From positions 8,308,001-8,372,000 of the forward strand of contig NZ_CP036525.1 of assembly GCF_007741535.1 (NCBI RefSeq): DNA of 64,000 bases, given 5' to 3'. Below, in pieces: positions 37,169 to 46,450 of the stretch; position 1 is the first letter of the stretch, and each line of letters opens with the position of its first letter. Made by a program: the position numbers and the translations under genes. Source of the stretch: Rubripirellula lacrimiformis. GTDB lineage: Bacteria > Planctomycetota > Planctomycetia > Pirellulales > Pirellulaceae. The notes below the pieces were generated by a model that made no database searches, was not told the origin of the DNA, and was given only the letters and a program-made list of their open reading frames with translations.

Positions 37169-39325
37169 ATGATGTTGATTGACTCGATCGCGGCGATGCT
37201 CCCGATGATCGCCGCCCTACCATTGGCGGCTACCGATGACCCCGGATTCATCGCCTCGCTGCTGACAAACATTTTCTTGTGGGGACGAGTGGCGCTCGGA
37301 ATCGGGTTGGTCATTTTTGTCCACGAACTGGGACACTTTGTGGCCGCCAAGTCGTTTGGCGTCAAATGCGAAAAGTTCTACGTCGGATTCGATGTGCCGA
37401 TCAAAATCGGCCCGATCAAGTTTCCTCGCACGTTGGGCAAATTCACCTACGGCGAAACCGAATACGGCATCGGCATCATCCCGCTGGGCGGCTACGTCAA
37501 GATGCTGGGCCAAGACGACGATCCACGCAACTTAGAAGAAGAAAACAAACGCATCTCGGTCGACAGTGACACCGCCGACGAACCGGTGCTGGACCCCCGC
37601 AGCTTTCCAGCCAAACCGGTTTGGCAACGGATGATCATCATCAGCGCCGGCGTGGTCGTGAACGTGATCACCGGCGTGCTGTTTGCCGCAATCGCGTTTG
37701 GTTACGGAGTCACCTACAGCCCGGCCGTGGTGGGCGGAGTGACGCCGGGCGGCCCCGCTTGGCAAGCCGGTATCGAACCCGGTGGCAAGGTCATCGCCGT
37801 GGGCGAACTGAAAGATGACCAGATGCATTTCCGCGAAATGAAGATGGAAATCCTGACGCAAGGATTCGAAACGCCCGACCAGCCCATCGATGTCGCGATC
37901 CAATACGACGACGGCGTCCGCAATTTCAAACTGCAACCCAAAGCGCTGCCGGAAAACAAAGACTATCGCATGATCGGCGTGGCGATTCCGCACTCCGTCA
38001 CGCTGAACCAGGACACCTACGCTCGCCCGCAAAGTGTTGCCGCCGATGTGCTTTCGGATGCCGACGCAGGAGCCACGATCACGGCCTTCAATGGCAACCC
38101 GATCGTCAGCGATTCGATCGTGCCGGGAACGAACTTCTTTGACTACCTGTACACCCACCCCAACGAAGCGGTCGAACTGACGCTGAAGCGCAGTGACGAC
38201 AGCGAAGCCACGGTCAGCTTGCCACCGCAAACAGCGAAATCGGCAGGCATCCGTTTTGCCATTGGCCCGATCGTCGCCATGGTCGATGGCGGACCGGCCG
38301 AACAGGCGGGCCTGAAACTGGGCGACGTCATCACTGCGATCGGTGACAACGACCAGATCGACGCCTACAGCCTGCCAGCGATGTTGGTTGGCAACAGCGA
38401 TCCGGTAGCTTTGAAGATTCGTCGTGGCGACGGTGACGATGCCGAATCGACCACCATCACCATCACCCCGAACCGGTCACTGCAAACGCTGTCACCGACG
38501 GCCAATCTGTCGAACGACATCGGCATCAATTCGCTGGGACTGGCCTACAAACCGCTATCCACCGTGGCACGCATCACCGCGCCGGCGAAAAGCGATGCCG
38601 AAGATGGCGGGTTGAAGGTCGGCGACCGACTGCAAAAGATTCGCTTGGTGATGTCGGATTCGGAAACCCCGGACTGGCTGCACGACGAACTGTTTGGCCC
38701 GGTGCTGAAGTCGCTTCGTGAAGGCCAAGAGTTCTCGCCATCGACGCCGCTGAACGCCTTTGTCGACACCATCCAATACCTACCGGTTGGCACCAAGCTA
38801 GAGATTCAAGCGACCCGTCCACCCGAAAATCGAGTGGTCACGGCGACCGTCGAAATCCAAGCGGACGAGTTCAATCTGTTCGATCGTGGACTGCAGTTCC
38901 CGCCACGGGAAGCCGTCCAAAAAGCGACCTCGCCCGGCAACGCGTTGGCGCTCGGCTACCGCGAAGGCAAGCGACGTTTGAAAGACGTTTTGCGTTTCTT
39001 GGAAATGCTGCCGCGAGGACAAATCGGGCTGAAACAAGTCGGTGGACCGTTGGCGATCGTGGGGATCGCTAAGAGCGAAGCCGAGAAGGGCATCTCGCCG
39101 CAATTGATGTTCTTGACCATGCTGAGCATGAACTTGGCGATCTTGAATTTCCTGCCGATCCCTGCCTTGGACGGCGGACACATGATGTTCTTGCTGTACG
39201 AATTGGTCGCCGGAAAACGGGCCAACGAACAATTGGAATTCCGGCTGACGATTGCCGGGCTGCTGTCGCTGCTAGCCTTGATGGTGGTCGTGTTCGCCAA
39301 CGACCTATTCCGGTTCCTGAACTAA
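37169..39325 (+). CDS. rseP: RseP-like site-2 membrane protease
   Basis: The 718-residue protein is an intramembrane zinc metalloprotease of the M50 family. The first catalytic helix holds HELGH at residues 52-56 (IFVHELGHFVAAK); the third ligand lies in the C-terminal NFLPIPALDGGHM. Several membrane segments frame a large periplasmic part with at least two PDZ-like domains (for example GGVTPGGPAWQAGIEPGGKVIAV and VDGGPAEQAGLKLGDVITAI). It is clearly longer than E. coli RseP, mainly through extra periplasmic sequence. Homologues cleave membrane-bound anti-sigma factors or signal peptides. The substrate is not indicated, and no anti-sigma gene is nearby. It follows dxr by 139 bp and probably shares its transcript. 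Confidence 0.92.
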   Translation: MMLIDSIAAMLPMIAALPLAATDDPGFIASLLTNIFLWGRVALGIGLVIFVHELGHFVAAKSFGVKCEKFYVGFDVPIKIGPIKFPRTLGKFTYGETEYGIGIIPLGGYVKMLGQDDDPRNLEEENKRISVDSDTADEPVLDPRSFPAKPVWQRMIIISAGVVVNVITGVLFAAIAFGYGVTYSPAVVGGVTPGGPAWQAGIEPGGKVIAVGELKDDQMHFREMKMEILTQGFETPDQPIDVAIQYDDGVRNFKLQPKALPENKDYRMIGVAIPHSVTLNQDTYARPQSVAADVLSDADAGATITAFNGNPIVSDSIVPGTNFFDYLYTHPNEAVELTLKRSDDSEATVSLPPQTAKSAGIRFAIGPIVAMVDGGPAEQAGLKLGDVITAIGDNDQIDAYSLPAMLVGNSDPVALKIRRGDGDDAESTTITITPNRSLQTLSPTANLSNDIGINSLGLAYKPLSTVARITAPAKSDAEDGGLKVGDRLQKIRLVMSDSETPDWLHDELFGPVLKSLREGQEFSPSTPLNAFVDTIQYLPVGTKLEIQATRPPENRVVTATVEIQADEFNLFDRGLQFPPREAVQKATSPGNALALGYREGKRRLKDVLRFLEMLPRGQIGLKQVGGPLAIVGIAKSEAEKGISPQLMFLTMLSMNLAILNFLPIPALDGGHMMFLLYELVAGKRANEQLEFRLTIAGLLSLLALMVVVFANDLFRFLN

Positions 39326-39463
39326 CCGGTCGGGATGGCCGAAAGTCTTGGCGACTTGCGCTACGGGGATTTCGGATCGCGGCTTGCCGATTCCCGGCCG
39401 CTTACGCGATCACGGCTCACTCAATCGCCAGCCCGTTGGCCAGTTTCGCGACGGTTGCTGTGT

Positions 39464-39670
39464 CTATCGCTGTTCTAGCTTGCGAATGATGGGCTCCATC
39501 GCTTCCAGTTCGGTGTAATACATCGCACTGGGGTCGATGCCTTTGTCGTCCAGCCACTCGATTCGCTCGCTGACCGTCGGGCGATTGGCGATCCAGGGCA
39601 GGACCACCAACCAAACGACCGCGATCACGGCGATCGATGCAGCCAACCGCCATCGCGGCGTGATGATCAC
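39464..39670 (-). CDS. small single-pass membrane protein
   Basis: The 68-residue product has one N-terminal membrane segment (about residues 8-27, [19 protein letters not shown]) followed by a short polar tail with [26 protein letters not shown]. Its ATG overlaps the stop codon of the upstream exporter gene by 4 bp (ATGA), so the two are translationally coupled. This coupling and the membrane segment support it being a real gene and perhaps an accessory subunit or regulator of the exporter. I do not recognise a family. The next gene on this side is the convergent rseP. Confidence 0.7.
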   Translation of the reverse strand: MIITPRWRLAASIAVIAVVWLVVLPWIANRPTVSERIEWLDDKGIDPSAMYYTELEAMEPIIRKLEQR

Positions 39671-41193
39671 GGCAGGTACTGGTCAATCTGGTCTCGGAAC
39701 ACGACCCGGAACATCAACCAGGCCATGGCCAGCGTCAGGACCAAGTTCAGCGTCTGACCACAGACGTACAGGATCAACGGCTTGCCGCCTTTGAGGTGCG
39801 GCGCTAGTTCACGGAAATTGGTCTGCAATCCGATGCTGACAAATGCCAAACAGAACAGCCAACCACGCAGCGTCTTGGTCGATCCACCGATCATCGCGTC
39901 GATCACCGCAGGGCCACCGACCAAGTTGCTATACAGCAACGAAAAGATCACCGACGCCGCCACGAACCCCAACACGAACTTGGGAAACCGATACCAAATT
40001 TCCATGGCATCGGGCCGGATTCCCGAATCGTTCTTTTCGACACAGGTGACCCAGTAGATCGCGACACCAAAGGCGGTGATCCCGATCAGGATGTTCTGGA
40101 TCATCTTGACGGTGGCCGCCACTTCTAAGGCTCGGTCGCCCAGCACTGCACCGGCGGCCGCCACAGCGCCGGTTGCATCAATCGTGCCTCCCAACCAAGC
40201 ACCGCCCAGGACTTCGTCCATCCCAACGGCTTTGATGATCGCCGGCAGCACCACCATCATGATGACGGTAAAGGACAGCGACAGCCCGATCGCCAACGAC
40301 AGTTCTTCCTTTTTGGCTTTGCAGGCCGCCGCGGTCGCGATCGCTGCCGAGACGCCGCAGACCGACATATCGGCCGAGATCACCATGTTCAGCGAAGGCG
40401 ACTGAATCTTCAGCACCTTTTGGCCAAAGATAAACGTGCTGATCAAGACGATCGGCGTGACCACCCAAGCGACACAGATGCCGGGCAGTCCCAGCACCAA
40501 CAACCGGCTCATCAGCACTTCGGCGCCCAGCAGGACCAAGCCCGTCTTGATGTAGAACTCTGTCAAAACCGCCGGCCCTAAAAACTTCGGAGTGCCGACG
40601 GTGTTGCTGATGATCAACCCGACCAATAGCGCCCACAACGCGTATTCCAGGTTGTACGATTTGACGACAACTTGGCCGGCCAATACGTACGCCAACATGG
40701 CTAGCAGGAAGACCACCGGAAAGGCTTTCAGGAACCCGCCCGCAGAGTGACCACGGAAACTCTGGGCGACCGCGAACAACACCCCTAGGACGATGAACAC
40801 ACCGACCAAGCCACCGATTGCATTGACTGCCTTCTGAGCCTCGCGCTCTTCAGCCTCCTGGACTGGCGGCCTGTAGACCGAATCGACGGGGTTGGATTCC
40901 CATGACCCCGGTTTGGCAAACCAAGCTTTCCAAGGGTGACTGACGGTGACCTTGGTGTCCGCTGCGATCTGCTTGGCAAGCCCGTCGTCACCGGCCGCTT
41001 TGGCTTCGGCGATCTCGGATTTTGCATCGGCCGCGCGCTGCACTTGGTCGGCCAAGTCGGCTGGCCGCGAAATCCAAACCGCCCCGAATGACAACAGCAA
41101 CAACAACCCGCCACACCAAATCGCCCACCAGTCCTCGGCGGTTTTCATCTCACGGAAAGTACTGTGTCGTGGATTGGGTGCGTCGGTCGACAT
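39667..41193 (-). CDS. YeiH-family putative sulfate exporter
   Basis: The 508-residue protein has about ten predicted membrane segments. The C-terminal two thirds match the Cons_hypoth698/YeiH family: [18 protein letters not shown], a run of helices with [18 protein letters not shown], the motif [15 protein letters not shown], and [13 protein letters not shown]. The family is annotated as putative sulfate exporters on indirect evidence. An unusual N-terminal region of about 110 residues contains one membrane helix and a charged, Ala/Lys/Asp-rich extracytoplasmic part ([20 protein letters not shown]). The start at 41193 has a weak ribosome-binding site; Met16 is an alternative. The 5' side has a very G-rich plus-strand stretch. 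It is coupled to the small gene at 39464. Confidence 0.85.
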   Translation of the reverse strand: MSTDAPNPRHSTFREMKTAEDWWAIWCGGLLLLLSFGAVWISRPADLADQVQRAADAKSEIAEAKAAGDDGLAKQIAADTKVTVSHPWKAWFAKPGSWESNPVDSVYRPPVQEAEEREAQKAVNAIGGLVGVFIVLGVLFAVAQSFRGHSAGGFLKAFPVVFLLAMLAYVLAGQVVVKSYNLEYALWALLVGLIISNTVGTPKFLGPAVLTEFYIKTGLVLLGAEVLMSRLLVLGLPGICVAWVVTPIVLISTFIFGQKVLKIQSPSLNMVISADMSVCGVSAAIATAAACKAKKEELSLAIGLSLSFTVIMMVVLPAIIKAVGMDEVLGGAWLGGTIDATGAVAAAGAVLGDRALEVAATVKMIQNILIGITAFGVAIYWVTCVEKNDSGIRPDAMEIWYRFPKFVLGFVAASVIFSLLYSNLVGGPAVIDAMIGGSTKTLRGWLFCLAFVSIGLQTNFRELAPHLKGGKPLILYVCGQTLNLVLTLAMAWLMFRVVFRDQIDQYLP

Positions 41194-41210
41194 GGCATTT
41201 CAAAACGGAA

Positions 41211-41246
41211 GGGAGGGAAGGCGGGGCGGGCGGGGCGGGGCGGGGC
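41211..41246 (+). promoter_or_regulatory. G-quadruplex-forming stretch upstream of the exporter gene
   Basis: Six or more G tracts of 3-4 bases, mostly separated by single C residues (GGGGCGGGCGGGGCGGGG), lie 18 bp upstream of the exporter start, on the template strand of that gene. The corresponding RNA would be C-rich and G-poor in runs. The sequence fits the classical G-quadruplex pattern. Confidence 0.65.
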
Positions 41247-41277
41247 AGCGTGCCCAAGTCAAATTTCTTAGTAGCTC

Positions 41278-41637
41278 TTAGTAGCGGGGGACGGACTGAT
41301 CGACCAATTGGCTCCAGGCATCGATGCCACCAGCCATGTTCTGGACACGTGTGAAACCGGCAGACTGCAAGGCGCGAGTGACATGCATGCTGCGTCCACC
41401 ATGGTGACAGTGCACCACAATGTGATCGTCGCGGTGCGGATCCAAATCGGCCATCCGATCCGCCAACTGGCTCATCGGGACCAGCCGACTTCCCGGCAGT
41501 TTGGCAAAGTCGTATTCGTCTTGTTCGCGCACGTCCAGCAAGACGAAGTCGTCGCCCCGCTGTTGCATCGCAGCCACCGTGGTGACGTCGACTTCGATCG
41601 GCAGGTCGGACGCATCGGGCGTGGGTGAATCGGACAT
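41278..41637 (-). CDS. single-domain rhodanese
   Basis: The 119-residue protein is one rhodanese domain: VLLDVREQDEYDFAKLPGS is the usual first block, and the active-site loop is CHHGGRS with Cys at about residue 77, inside VVHCHHGGRSMHVTRAL, followed by MAGGIDAW. Single-domain rhodaneses carry sulfane sulfur and take part in thiosulfate or persulfide metabolism; the donor is unknown. The ATG at 41637 is the natural start, although the frame is open upstream into hisG territory. The next gene downstream on the same strand is the putative sulfate exporter, 84 bp away, which hints at a shared sulfur-related role. Confidence 0.9.
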   Translation of the reverse strand: MSDSPTPDASDLPIEVDVTTVAAMQQRGDDFVLLDVREQDEYDFAKLPGSRLVPMSQLADRMADLDPHRDDHIVVHCHHGGRSMHVTRALQSAGFTRVQNMAGGIDAWSQLVDQSVPRY

Positions 41638-41729
41638 GGATGTACCTTGTTGTTTCGATTCGCCGCGTTTGGATGGGCGGCGATTTTGTGGGCGGCGATA
41701 GGGATGACAATGCTGTGATCGACCGCGGA

Positions 41730-42590
41730 CTACAGTCGGCAATTCAGGATCGGCGTTTCGATGATCGCCGAAGCACCAGCGGCTTCCAATCGTTCCATCG
41801 TGTCGATGATATCTTTGCGGCGGACCATGGCGCGAACGCTGCACCAATTTTTGTCTTCCAACGAATTCACGGTCGGTGAATCGTAACCCGGCGTGATCTG
41901 TTCCACCTCGGCCAACTTCGATCGCGGCACGTTGTATTCCAGCGACGAATAGTCACGTGCGATCACAACGCCTTCGAGCCGTCGGACGATCCGGTCGGCG
42001 GTGTCGGGATCATGACCACGGTTGTTCTGAATCAGAACGGTTTCGTAGGAACCAATGTCTTCAAGCACACGCAAGCGGTTGGCGGCCAGGGTGCTGCCGG
42101 TTTCGACCAGATCCACGATCGCGTCGGCAACGCCAAGCTGGATCATGACTTCGACGGAACCGGACAGCGATACCAGATGTGCACTGGCGCCATGAGCGGC
42201 CAAGTAGGTGTTGGTGATGGTCGGAAAACTGGACGCGATCCGTTTCTGGTCCAAATCGGCGGCCGATTGATAGGCTGCGTTGTCGGGCACACAGATCGCT
42301 AGCCTGCAACGGCCAACGCCAAGCTTCATTCGCGTTTTGACATCCACCGCCGACTCTTCGACCAGGTCGCTGCCGGTGATCCCCATGTCGATGGCGCCCT
42401 CGTTACACAGCGTGGGGATGTCATCGGTGCGAAGAAAGATGATATCGATGGGCAACCCGCTGACCCGCGCAAACAGGCCTCGCGATTGTCGCCGGAAATT
42501 CAAACCGGCTTGGCCGAGCAGTTCGCCAGCGATGTCGCTGAGTCGGCCCTTGCTGGGGATGCCAATGCGGAGGTTACGGTCAGATCCCAT
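41730..42590 (-). CDS. hisG: ATP phosphoribosyltransferase, long form
   Basis: The 286-residue enzyme starts histidine synthesis by joining ATP and PRPP. Family features: IGIPSKGRLSD at the N-terminus, the segment DMGITGSDLVEE, the PRPP loop in GVADAIVDLVETGSTL, and a C-terminal ACT-like regulatory domain (about residues 210-286, NSLEDKNWCSVRAMV). That domain marks the long, self-contained HisG_L type, which does not need HisZ, and mediates feedback inhibition by histidine. The ATG at 42590 is clear. It follows hisE by 93 bp on the same strand. Confidence 0.95.
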   Translation of the reverse strand: MGSDRNLRIGIPSKGRLSDIAGELLGQAGLNFRRQSRGLFARVSGLPIDIIFLRTDDIPTLCNEGAIDMGITGSDLVEESAVDVKTRMKLGVGRCRLAICVPDNAAYQSAADLDQKRIASSFPTITNTYLAAHGASAHLVSLSGSVEVMIQLGVADAIVDLVETGSTLAANRLRVLEDIGSYETVLIQNNRGHDPDTADRIVRRLEGVVIARDYSSLEYNVPRSKLAEVEQITPGYDSPTVNSLEDKNWCSVRAMVRRKDIIDTMERLEAAGASAIIETPILNCRL

Positions 42591-42683
42591 TTGTAATCTT
42601 TCGATCCCTGCGAGGGGATGTTGGTTTTCGTGTGTAGGAAGCTTGGATATTTGGTGTTCAGAACGCCGGGTTGGACGACCGGA

Positions 42684-43037
42684 TCAGGCCTGGTCGGACT
42701 TGGGTTGCCGGCTAGCCTTTTCGACCAGTCCCGATGTGCCTTCGCGACGAGCCAGTTCGGCGGCGACTTCGGCGATGTCAACGTCTCGCCAAGCCATCAA
42801 GACCATCGCGTGATAGATCAGGTCGCCGGCTTCGTAGACAAAATGTTCGCGGCCGGCATCCCCCGATTCCCCCGCCGCTTCGATCATCTCGTCGGCCTCT
42901 TCGCGAATCTTGCCACCGATCTTCTCGGGGCCTCCATCGAGCAACTTGGTCGTGTACGAACCGGCGGGTCGCTGCTGGGCTCGCGTACGAAGCGTTTCCA
43001 TCAAGCGGACGAGGGGGTCAAGCGAGTGAGCGGGCAT
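42684..43037 (-). CDS. hisE: phosphoribosyl-ATP pyrophosphatase
   Basis: The 117-residue protein carries out the second step of histidine synthesis, hydrolysing phosphoribosyl-ATP. Signatures are LVRLMETLRTRAQQRPAGSYTTKLLDGG near the start, the metal-binding KIREEADEMIEAAG with closely spaced Glu residues, and EAGDLIYHAMVLMAWRDV. It is a stand-alone HisE, not fused to HisI. The ATG at 43037 matches the family N-terminus; upstream sequence in the same frame (to 43211) is unlike the family. It lies upstream of hisG on the same strand and is divergent from hisH. Confidence 0.93.
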   Translation of the reverse strand: MPAHSLDPLVRLMETLRTRAQQRPAGSYTTKLLDGGPEKIGGKIREEADEMIEAAGESGDAGREHFVYEAGDLIYHAMVLMAWRDVDIAEVAAELARREGTSGLVEKASRQPKSDQA

Positions 43038-43377
43038 CACGTTTCCAGGGCGGACGGACCGGAAAAAAGCAGCCCCGATGTTAAACCGGCGCCTCTGAAT
43101 TGCCAACGCGACGCCATACGAAAGCATCCTTTCGCCAACAAACGCTGTTCGAATCGCCCGGCCAGGCCCCAAAATTGGCGGGCAACCCTTCCGAGCGGGC
43201 CACCTGCCCAAGGCCAGCAGGGATCCAGCGATCGGGATCCAGCGATCGGGGGATCAACGAACTCGGGGGATCAACGAACTCGGGGGCACAACGAACTCGG
43301 GGCCCGGGTCCAGTGTCGGCTACTTTGTAGTAACTTGTCCGGTCTCGATTCCCCTTTTTCCTTCGCTGCAAAACATC
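43038..43377. other. hisE-hisH divergent spacer with short tandem repeats
   Basis: No gene is seen. From 43220 to 43247 there are two copies of GGGATCCAGCGATC (14 bp). From 43248 to 43298 there are three copies of a 17-bp unit, GGGGGATCAACGAACTC, the third with changes. Both promoters must lie in this region, so the repeats could be binding sites or simply slippage products. Confidence 0.8.
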
Positions 43378-44061
43378 ATGATCACGATCGTCGACTATCA
43401 GATGGGCAATCTACGGAGCGTCCAGAAGGCCATTGAACGAGTGGGGGGCGAGGCAAAAATCAGCTCGGATCCAGTCGAAATCTCTGCTGCCGACAAACTG
43501 GTCCTGCCCGGCGTGGGTGCCTTTGGCGATGCGATGGCCGAGATCCGACGACGCGACCTGGCCCAGCCGATCATTGATTTTGTGGCCACCGGACGACCGT
43601 TCCTGGGAATTTGTTTGGGGCTGCAACTGCTGTTCGAAACCGGCCTAGAACACGGCGAACACGAAGGTTTGGGCATTCTGAAGGGCGATGTTGTACGATT
43701 TGAACCGCCCGTTCTGAATTCCGATTCCGGCCAACCGGCAGCCGATTCCGGCCAACCGGCGGGGCCCATCTTGAAGGTTCCCCACATGGGGTGGAATACC
43801 GTCACCAAACGATCCTCTGGCCCGATCCTGGACGACATCCAAGATGGCAGCCACTTCTATTTCGTCCACTCGTACTATGTCCGCCCCACCGACCCCGACG
43901 TGGTCGCACTGACCTGTGACTACGGCCACGAATTTTGTGCCATGGTCCGGAAAGGGAACCTGCTGGCCACCCAGTTCCACCCCGAAAAGAGCCAAGCGGA
44001 CGGACTGAAACTGCTGGCCGGGTTCAACGGGTTGTCCACCGATGCCGAGGTATCCGCATGA
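43378..44061 (+). CDS. hisH: imidazole glycerol phosphate synthase, glutaminase subunit
   Basis: The 227-residue protein is the class I glutamine amidotransferase that delivers ammonia to HisF. The catalytic triad is visible: Cys79 in LGICLGLQLLFE, His201 and Glu203 in ATQFHPEKSQ. Other landmarks are VDYQMGNLRSV, PGVGAFGDAM and HMGWN. Between about residues 116 and 129 there is a duplicated DSGQPAA/DSGQPAG segment, encoded by a 21-bp tandem DNA repeat (43723-43764), which is not part of the normal family. hisF is not adjacent. Its stop codon overlaps the ATG of the next gene (ATGA at 44058). Confidence 0.95.
   Translation: MITIVDYQMGNLRSVQKAIERVGGEAKISSDPVEISAADKLVLPGVGAFGDAMAEIRRRDLAQPIIDFVATGRPFLGICLGLQLLFETGLEHGEHEGLGILKGDVVRFEPPVLNSDSGQPAADSGQPAGPILKVPHMGWNTVTKRSSGPILDDIQDGSHFYFVHSYYVRPTDPDVVALTCDYGHEFCAMVRKGNLLATQFHPEKSQADGLKLLAGFNGLSTDAEVSA
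43723..43764 (+). repeat. 21-bp tandem duplication in hisH
   Basis: Two near-identical 21-bp copies starting GATTCCGGCCAACCGGC add seven residues in frame to HisH. Confidence 0.85.
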
Positions 44062-44603
44062 CCGCGACTCCCGCCAACCAACCTGCACGCATTCGCCTAG
44101 ACGTCCCCGGCGGCCGAATTCGAGTCGAATTTCGCTGGGAAGGCGACCGTTTTGTGCACCGAATCTGGGTCGACGATATCGAATCGTGCCACAGCATCGA
44201 TGGCGACGCGGACACCGACTGGCCGCCATCACCACCGATTCAACAACTGTCGCTCGAAGACATCAACGGCGCACCGGTGATCCTTGGCGTCGGTGCGGCC
44301 GGGCGAGGGCACTGGAGCATCAGTGTCGAATCGGAAGCCGATGGAAACGCTCTGAAATTCGACCTAGCGTGCCGATATCGCGACGAAGCGAACTCGCTGG
44401 GCAGCGCCTACCAGACGGACGACCGAGCCCAGGTGACCGCGCTGACCGGATCCCTGAACACGATGGGGCCCGATGAAGGCACCACGGACAACGGCGCCGA
44501 CGACAAGAAACGTCCAACCGTTCGCGTGGTTCCCGAGGACACGGTCGCCAATGGGTCCGGTGCGGGCACCCAGCGGTGGGTGTATCGGATCGAAGCGAAT
44601 TAG
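44058..44603 (+). CDS. unknown protein coupled to hisH
   Basis: The 181-residue product begins at the ATG that overlaps the hisH stop codon, with GAGG upstream. It has no signal peptide or membrane segment. The N-terminal two thirds are beta-rich with aromatic and acidic residues (IRVEFRWEGDRFVHRIWVDD and GAAGRGHWSISVE), and the C-terminal third is low complexity (Asp, Gly, Thr, Asn) before a final QRWVYRIEAN. I do not recognise a family. Coupling to hisH suggests co-expression; a role in histidine synthesis is not shown. A T-rich run (44642-44650) lies about 40 bp after the stop and may help termination. Confidence 0.7.
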   Translation: MTATPANQPARIRLDVPGGRIRVEFRWEGDRFVHRIWVDDIESCHSIDGDADTDWPPSPPIQQLSLEDINGAPVILGVGAAGRGHWSISVESEADGNALKFDLACRYRDEANSLGSAYQTDDRAQVTALTGSLNTMGPDEGTTDNGADDKKRPTVRVVPEDTVANGSGAGTQRWVYRIEAN

Positions 44604-44894
44604 CCCACTGGCCCCAGGGCCCCCAGCCTTCCATTTCGGAGTTTTTTTTTCTTCGTCCGCTGCGATCAAGGCCTCGGCGATGCTAAGTCGTGTAGCGGCC
44701 GGGATGATGGAACGTGCCAAAGCGACATCGCCAGAAAAACTATCGCAATTCGCCTACCAAACCCCCTTTACCTAAGCTGAATCCGCCCGATCCTTGCCGC
44801 ACTGTCATCAGCAGCCAGCAGGACGGGCGTCTAACGACGCTGACATCTGATGGACTGGTGAGAAACACTTTTCTTGGAATGTCGGAGATTCTTG

Positions 44895-45539
44895 ATGCGT
44901 AAGTTTGATTTGGCGGTTGCAGGCTTGGTTTTGTCAGTCACATCGGTGCTAGCAACCGCAGTGCCGGCAACCGCTCAAACCGGGACTGTCGTCCGTCCCG
45001 CAGCGACTCGACCGGTCCTGGCAACCGGATCGCCCGCCGGCGGAGGGTCGCACGGGGTGGTCGTTTCCAACGTCACCAGCAGCACCGGATCGGTGTGTGC
45101 CAAGTGCGGCAAGATCCATCATCCGCCGGCATCGGCCACGGCCGGATCGGCGGTTCAACGCGTCTCGTACCCATCGGCAGCGGTGCCGATGGCGGCATCG
45201 TCGTCGATCTCATCGTCTGTCTCGTCGGCCGGCGGGGTCAGCAATGTGCTCGGTGCGCTCAACGCACAACGATCTCGACAAGGCATCGGTGCCCTGCGAT
45301 ACGATGCATCCTTGCAAGCGGTGGCCCAGCGCCGCGCCCAACAGATGGCGTCGATGGGTCTGAAGAGTCATCCGCCGGGATCATTTGCCCCGGGAACCTA
45401 CGAAGGCGTGGGTTGGTCCAGTTCGTATTCTCCGTCGGGAGTGTCGGCTTGTTTCACCAACGACAGCAGAATGCAGTACGCCGGTGCGGCGATGGCCACC
45501 GGTCGCGATGGCGTCTACTTTGCGGTCGTCTATCGCTAG
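44895..45539 (+). CDS. secreted CAP/SCP-like protein
   Basis: The 214-residue product has a signal peptide (residues 1-28, ending ATA). The Ser/Gly/Ala-rich middle has a CAKCGKIHH motif that could bind metal. The C-terminal 100 residues resemble the CAP (SCP/PR1) superfamily: VLGALNAQRSRQGIGALRYDASLQAVAQRRAQQMA is the typical first helical block, and SHPPGSF ... YEGVGWSS resembles the second. The domain is shorter than canonical CAP domains. The ATG at 44895 has GGAG seven bases upstream; a GTG-like start further upstream is weaker. Function of bacterial CAP proteins is poorly known. Confidence 0.75.
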   Translation: MRKFDLAVAGLVLSVTSVLATAVPATAQTGTVVRPAATRPVLATGSPAGGGSHGVVVSNVTSSTGSVCAKCGKIHHPPASATAGSAVQRVSYPSAAVPMAASSSISSSVSSAGGVSNVLGALNAQRSRQGIGALRYDASLQAVAQRRAQQMASMGLKSHPPGSFAPGTYEGVGWSSSYSPSGVSACFTNDSRMQYAGAAMATGRDGVYFAVVYR

Positions 45540-45544
45540 GCGAT

Positions 45545-46450
45545 CTGCACCGATGCCCCAGGGCCGCAGCGGGATGGATCCTGTTGGCGGCCGCCTGGGC
45601 GGTGCCGGCGATCGGACAGGGACCCACCAATCGGCAGACTGCGGATTCGGGATCCATGACGCTGGAATCGCCAATTTCAGGTCCGCGCTACGCGCCTGCG
45701 TCGATGCCGATCGAGCCGATGCCATTCGACCAGCAGACTGCCAAGGCATCCGTCCAATGGTTGGTCGATCGAACGCTGCGTCAGATGCCACGAAGCTTTG
45801 ACGGCGACAAGGACTGGGGCAACACCAAAAAGGTGTGGGCCGGCGTGAAGGTTCGGATGGATGGTCTGAAACTAAAAACCAATCGTCGTTGGCGTGAAGT
45901 CGAACACGGTCGATGGATCCAATACGAAGTCACGCTGCCCGATATCGATGCAGCTAGGAACCTAGACATCACAATCGATGCAACAAAACCCATCCAGGAT
46001 CTGCAATCCGGAGAACAGCGCTGGTCGATCGATTCGACCATCATCGCGCCGATGAAATTCAGCGCCCGAATCCAGCGTTGGAATCGGGGTGTCAAACTGT
46101 TCAGCGTGACCGTGACCGGGACCATGAAACTTCGGCTGCGATCGACAGCCACGATCGGAATCTATCCCGACTACCTGAAGATACCGCCCGACCTGGTGAT
46201 CGATCCGCGAATGGAACAGGCCGACCTGAAACTGCAGAAGTTCGAAGTCGATCGCGTCAGCCACATCGGTGGCGACGCCGCCGAAGCTTGGGGCGAAATC
46301 GTGCAAGAAGTGTTGGTCCAACGCTTTGTCGAAAAGCAAGACGAACGACTGGTCAGCAAGCTGAACAAGGCAATCGAAAAACAGCGAGACGACTTGAAGA
46401 TATCGATGGCCGATTGGTTGGTGCAGTTGGCACAAGGAAGCACTGAATAG
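45545..46450 (+). CDS. secreted unknown protein with unclear start codon
   Basis: The 301-residue product opens with a convincing signal peptide in this frame (HRCPRAAAGWILLAAAWAVPAIGQ), but no ATG, GTG or TTG lies in a suitable place before it: the best candidate is a CTG at 45545 with AGG five bases upstream, only 5 bp after the stop of the CAP-like gene. Starting later at an ATG near 45656 would remove the signal peptide. The rest is a beta-rich unknown domain (KVWAGVKVRMDGLKLKTNRRW, SARIQRWNRGVKLFSVTV, DPRMEQADLKLQKFEVDRV) with a helical C-terminus. I do not recognise a family. A possible error in the base calls cannot be excluded. Confidence 0.7.
   Translation: MHRCPRAAAGWILLAAAWAVPAIGQGPTNRQTADSGSMTLESPISGPRYAPASMPIEPMPFDQQTAKASVQWLVDRTLRQMPRSFDGDKDWGNTKKVWAGVKVRMDGLKLKTNRRWREVEHGRWIQYEVTLPDIDAARNLDITIDATKPIQDLQSGEQRWSIDSTIIAPMKFSARIQRWNRGVKLFSVTVTGTMKLRLRSTATIGIYPDYLKIPPDLVIDPRMEQADLKLQKFEVDRVSHIGGDAAEAWGEIVQEVLVQRFVEKQDERLVSKLNKAIEKQRDDLKISMADWLVQLAQGSTE

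Noticed and set aside
44604-44650. Terminator after the hisH-coupled gene
   Set aside because: A T9 run is present, but the only nearby hairpin is weak and about 20 nt away, so it is not a clear intrinsic terminator.
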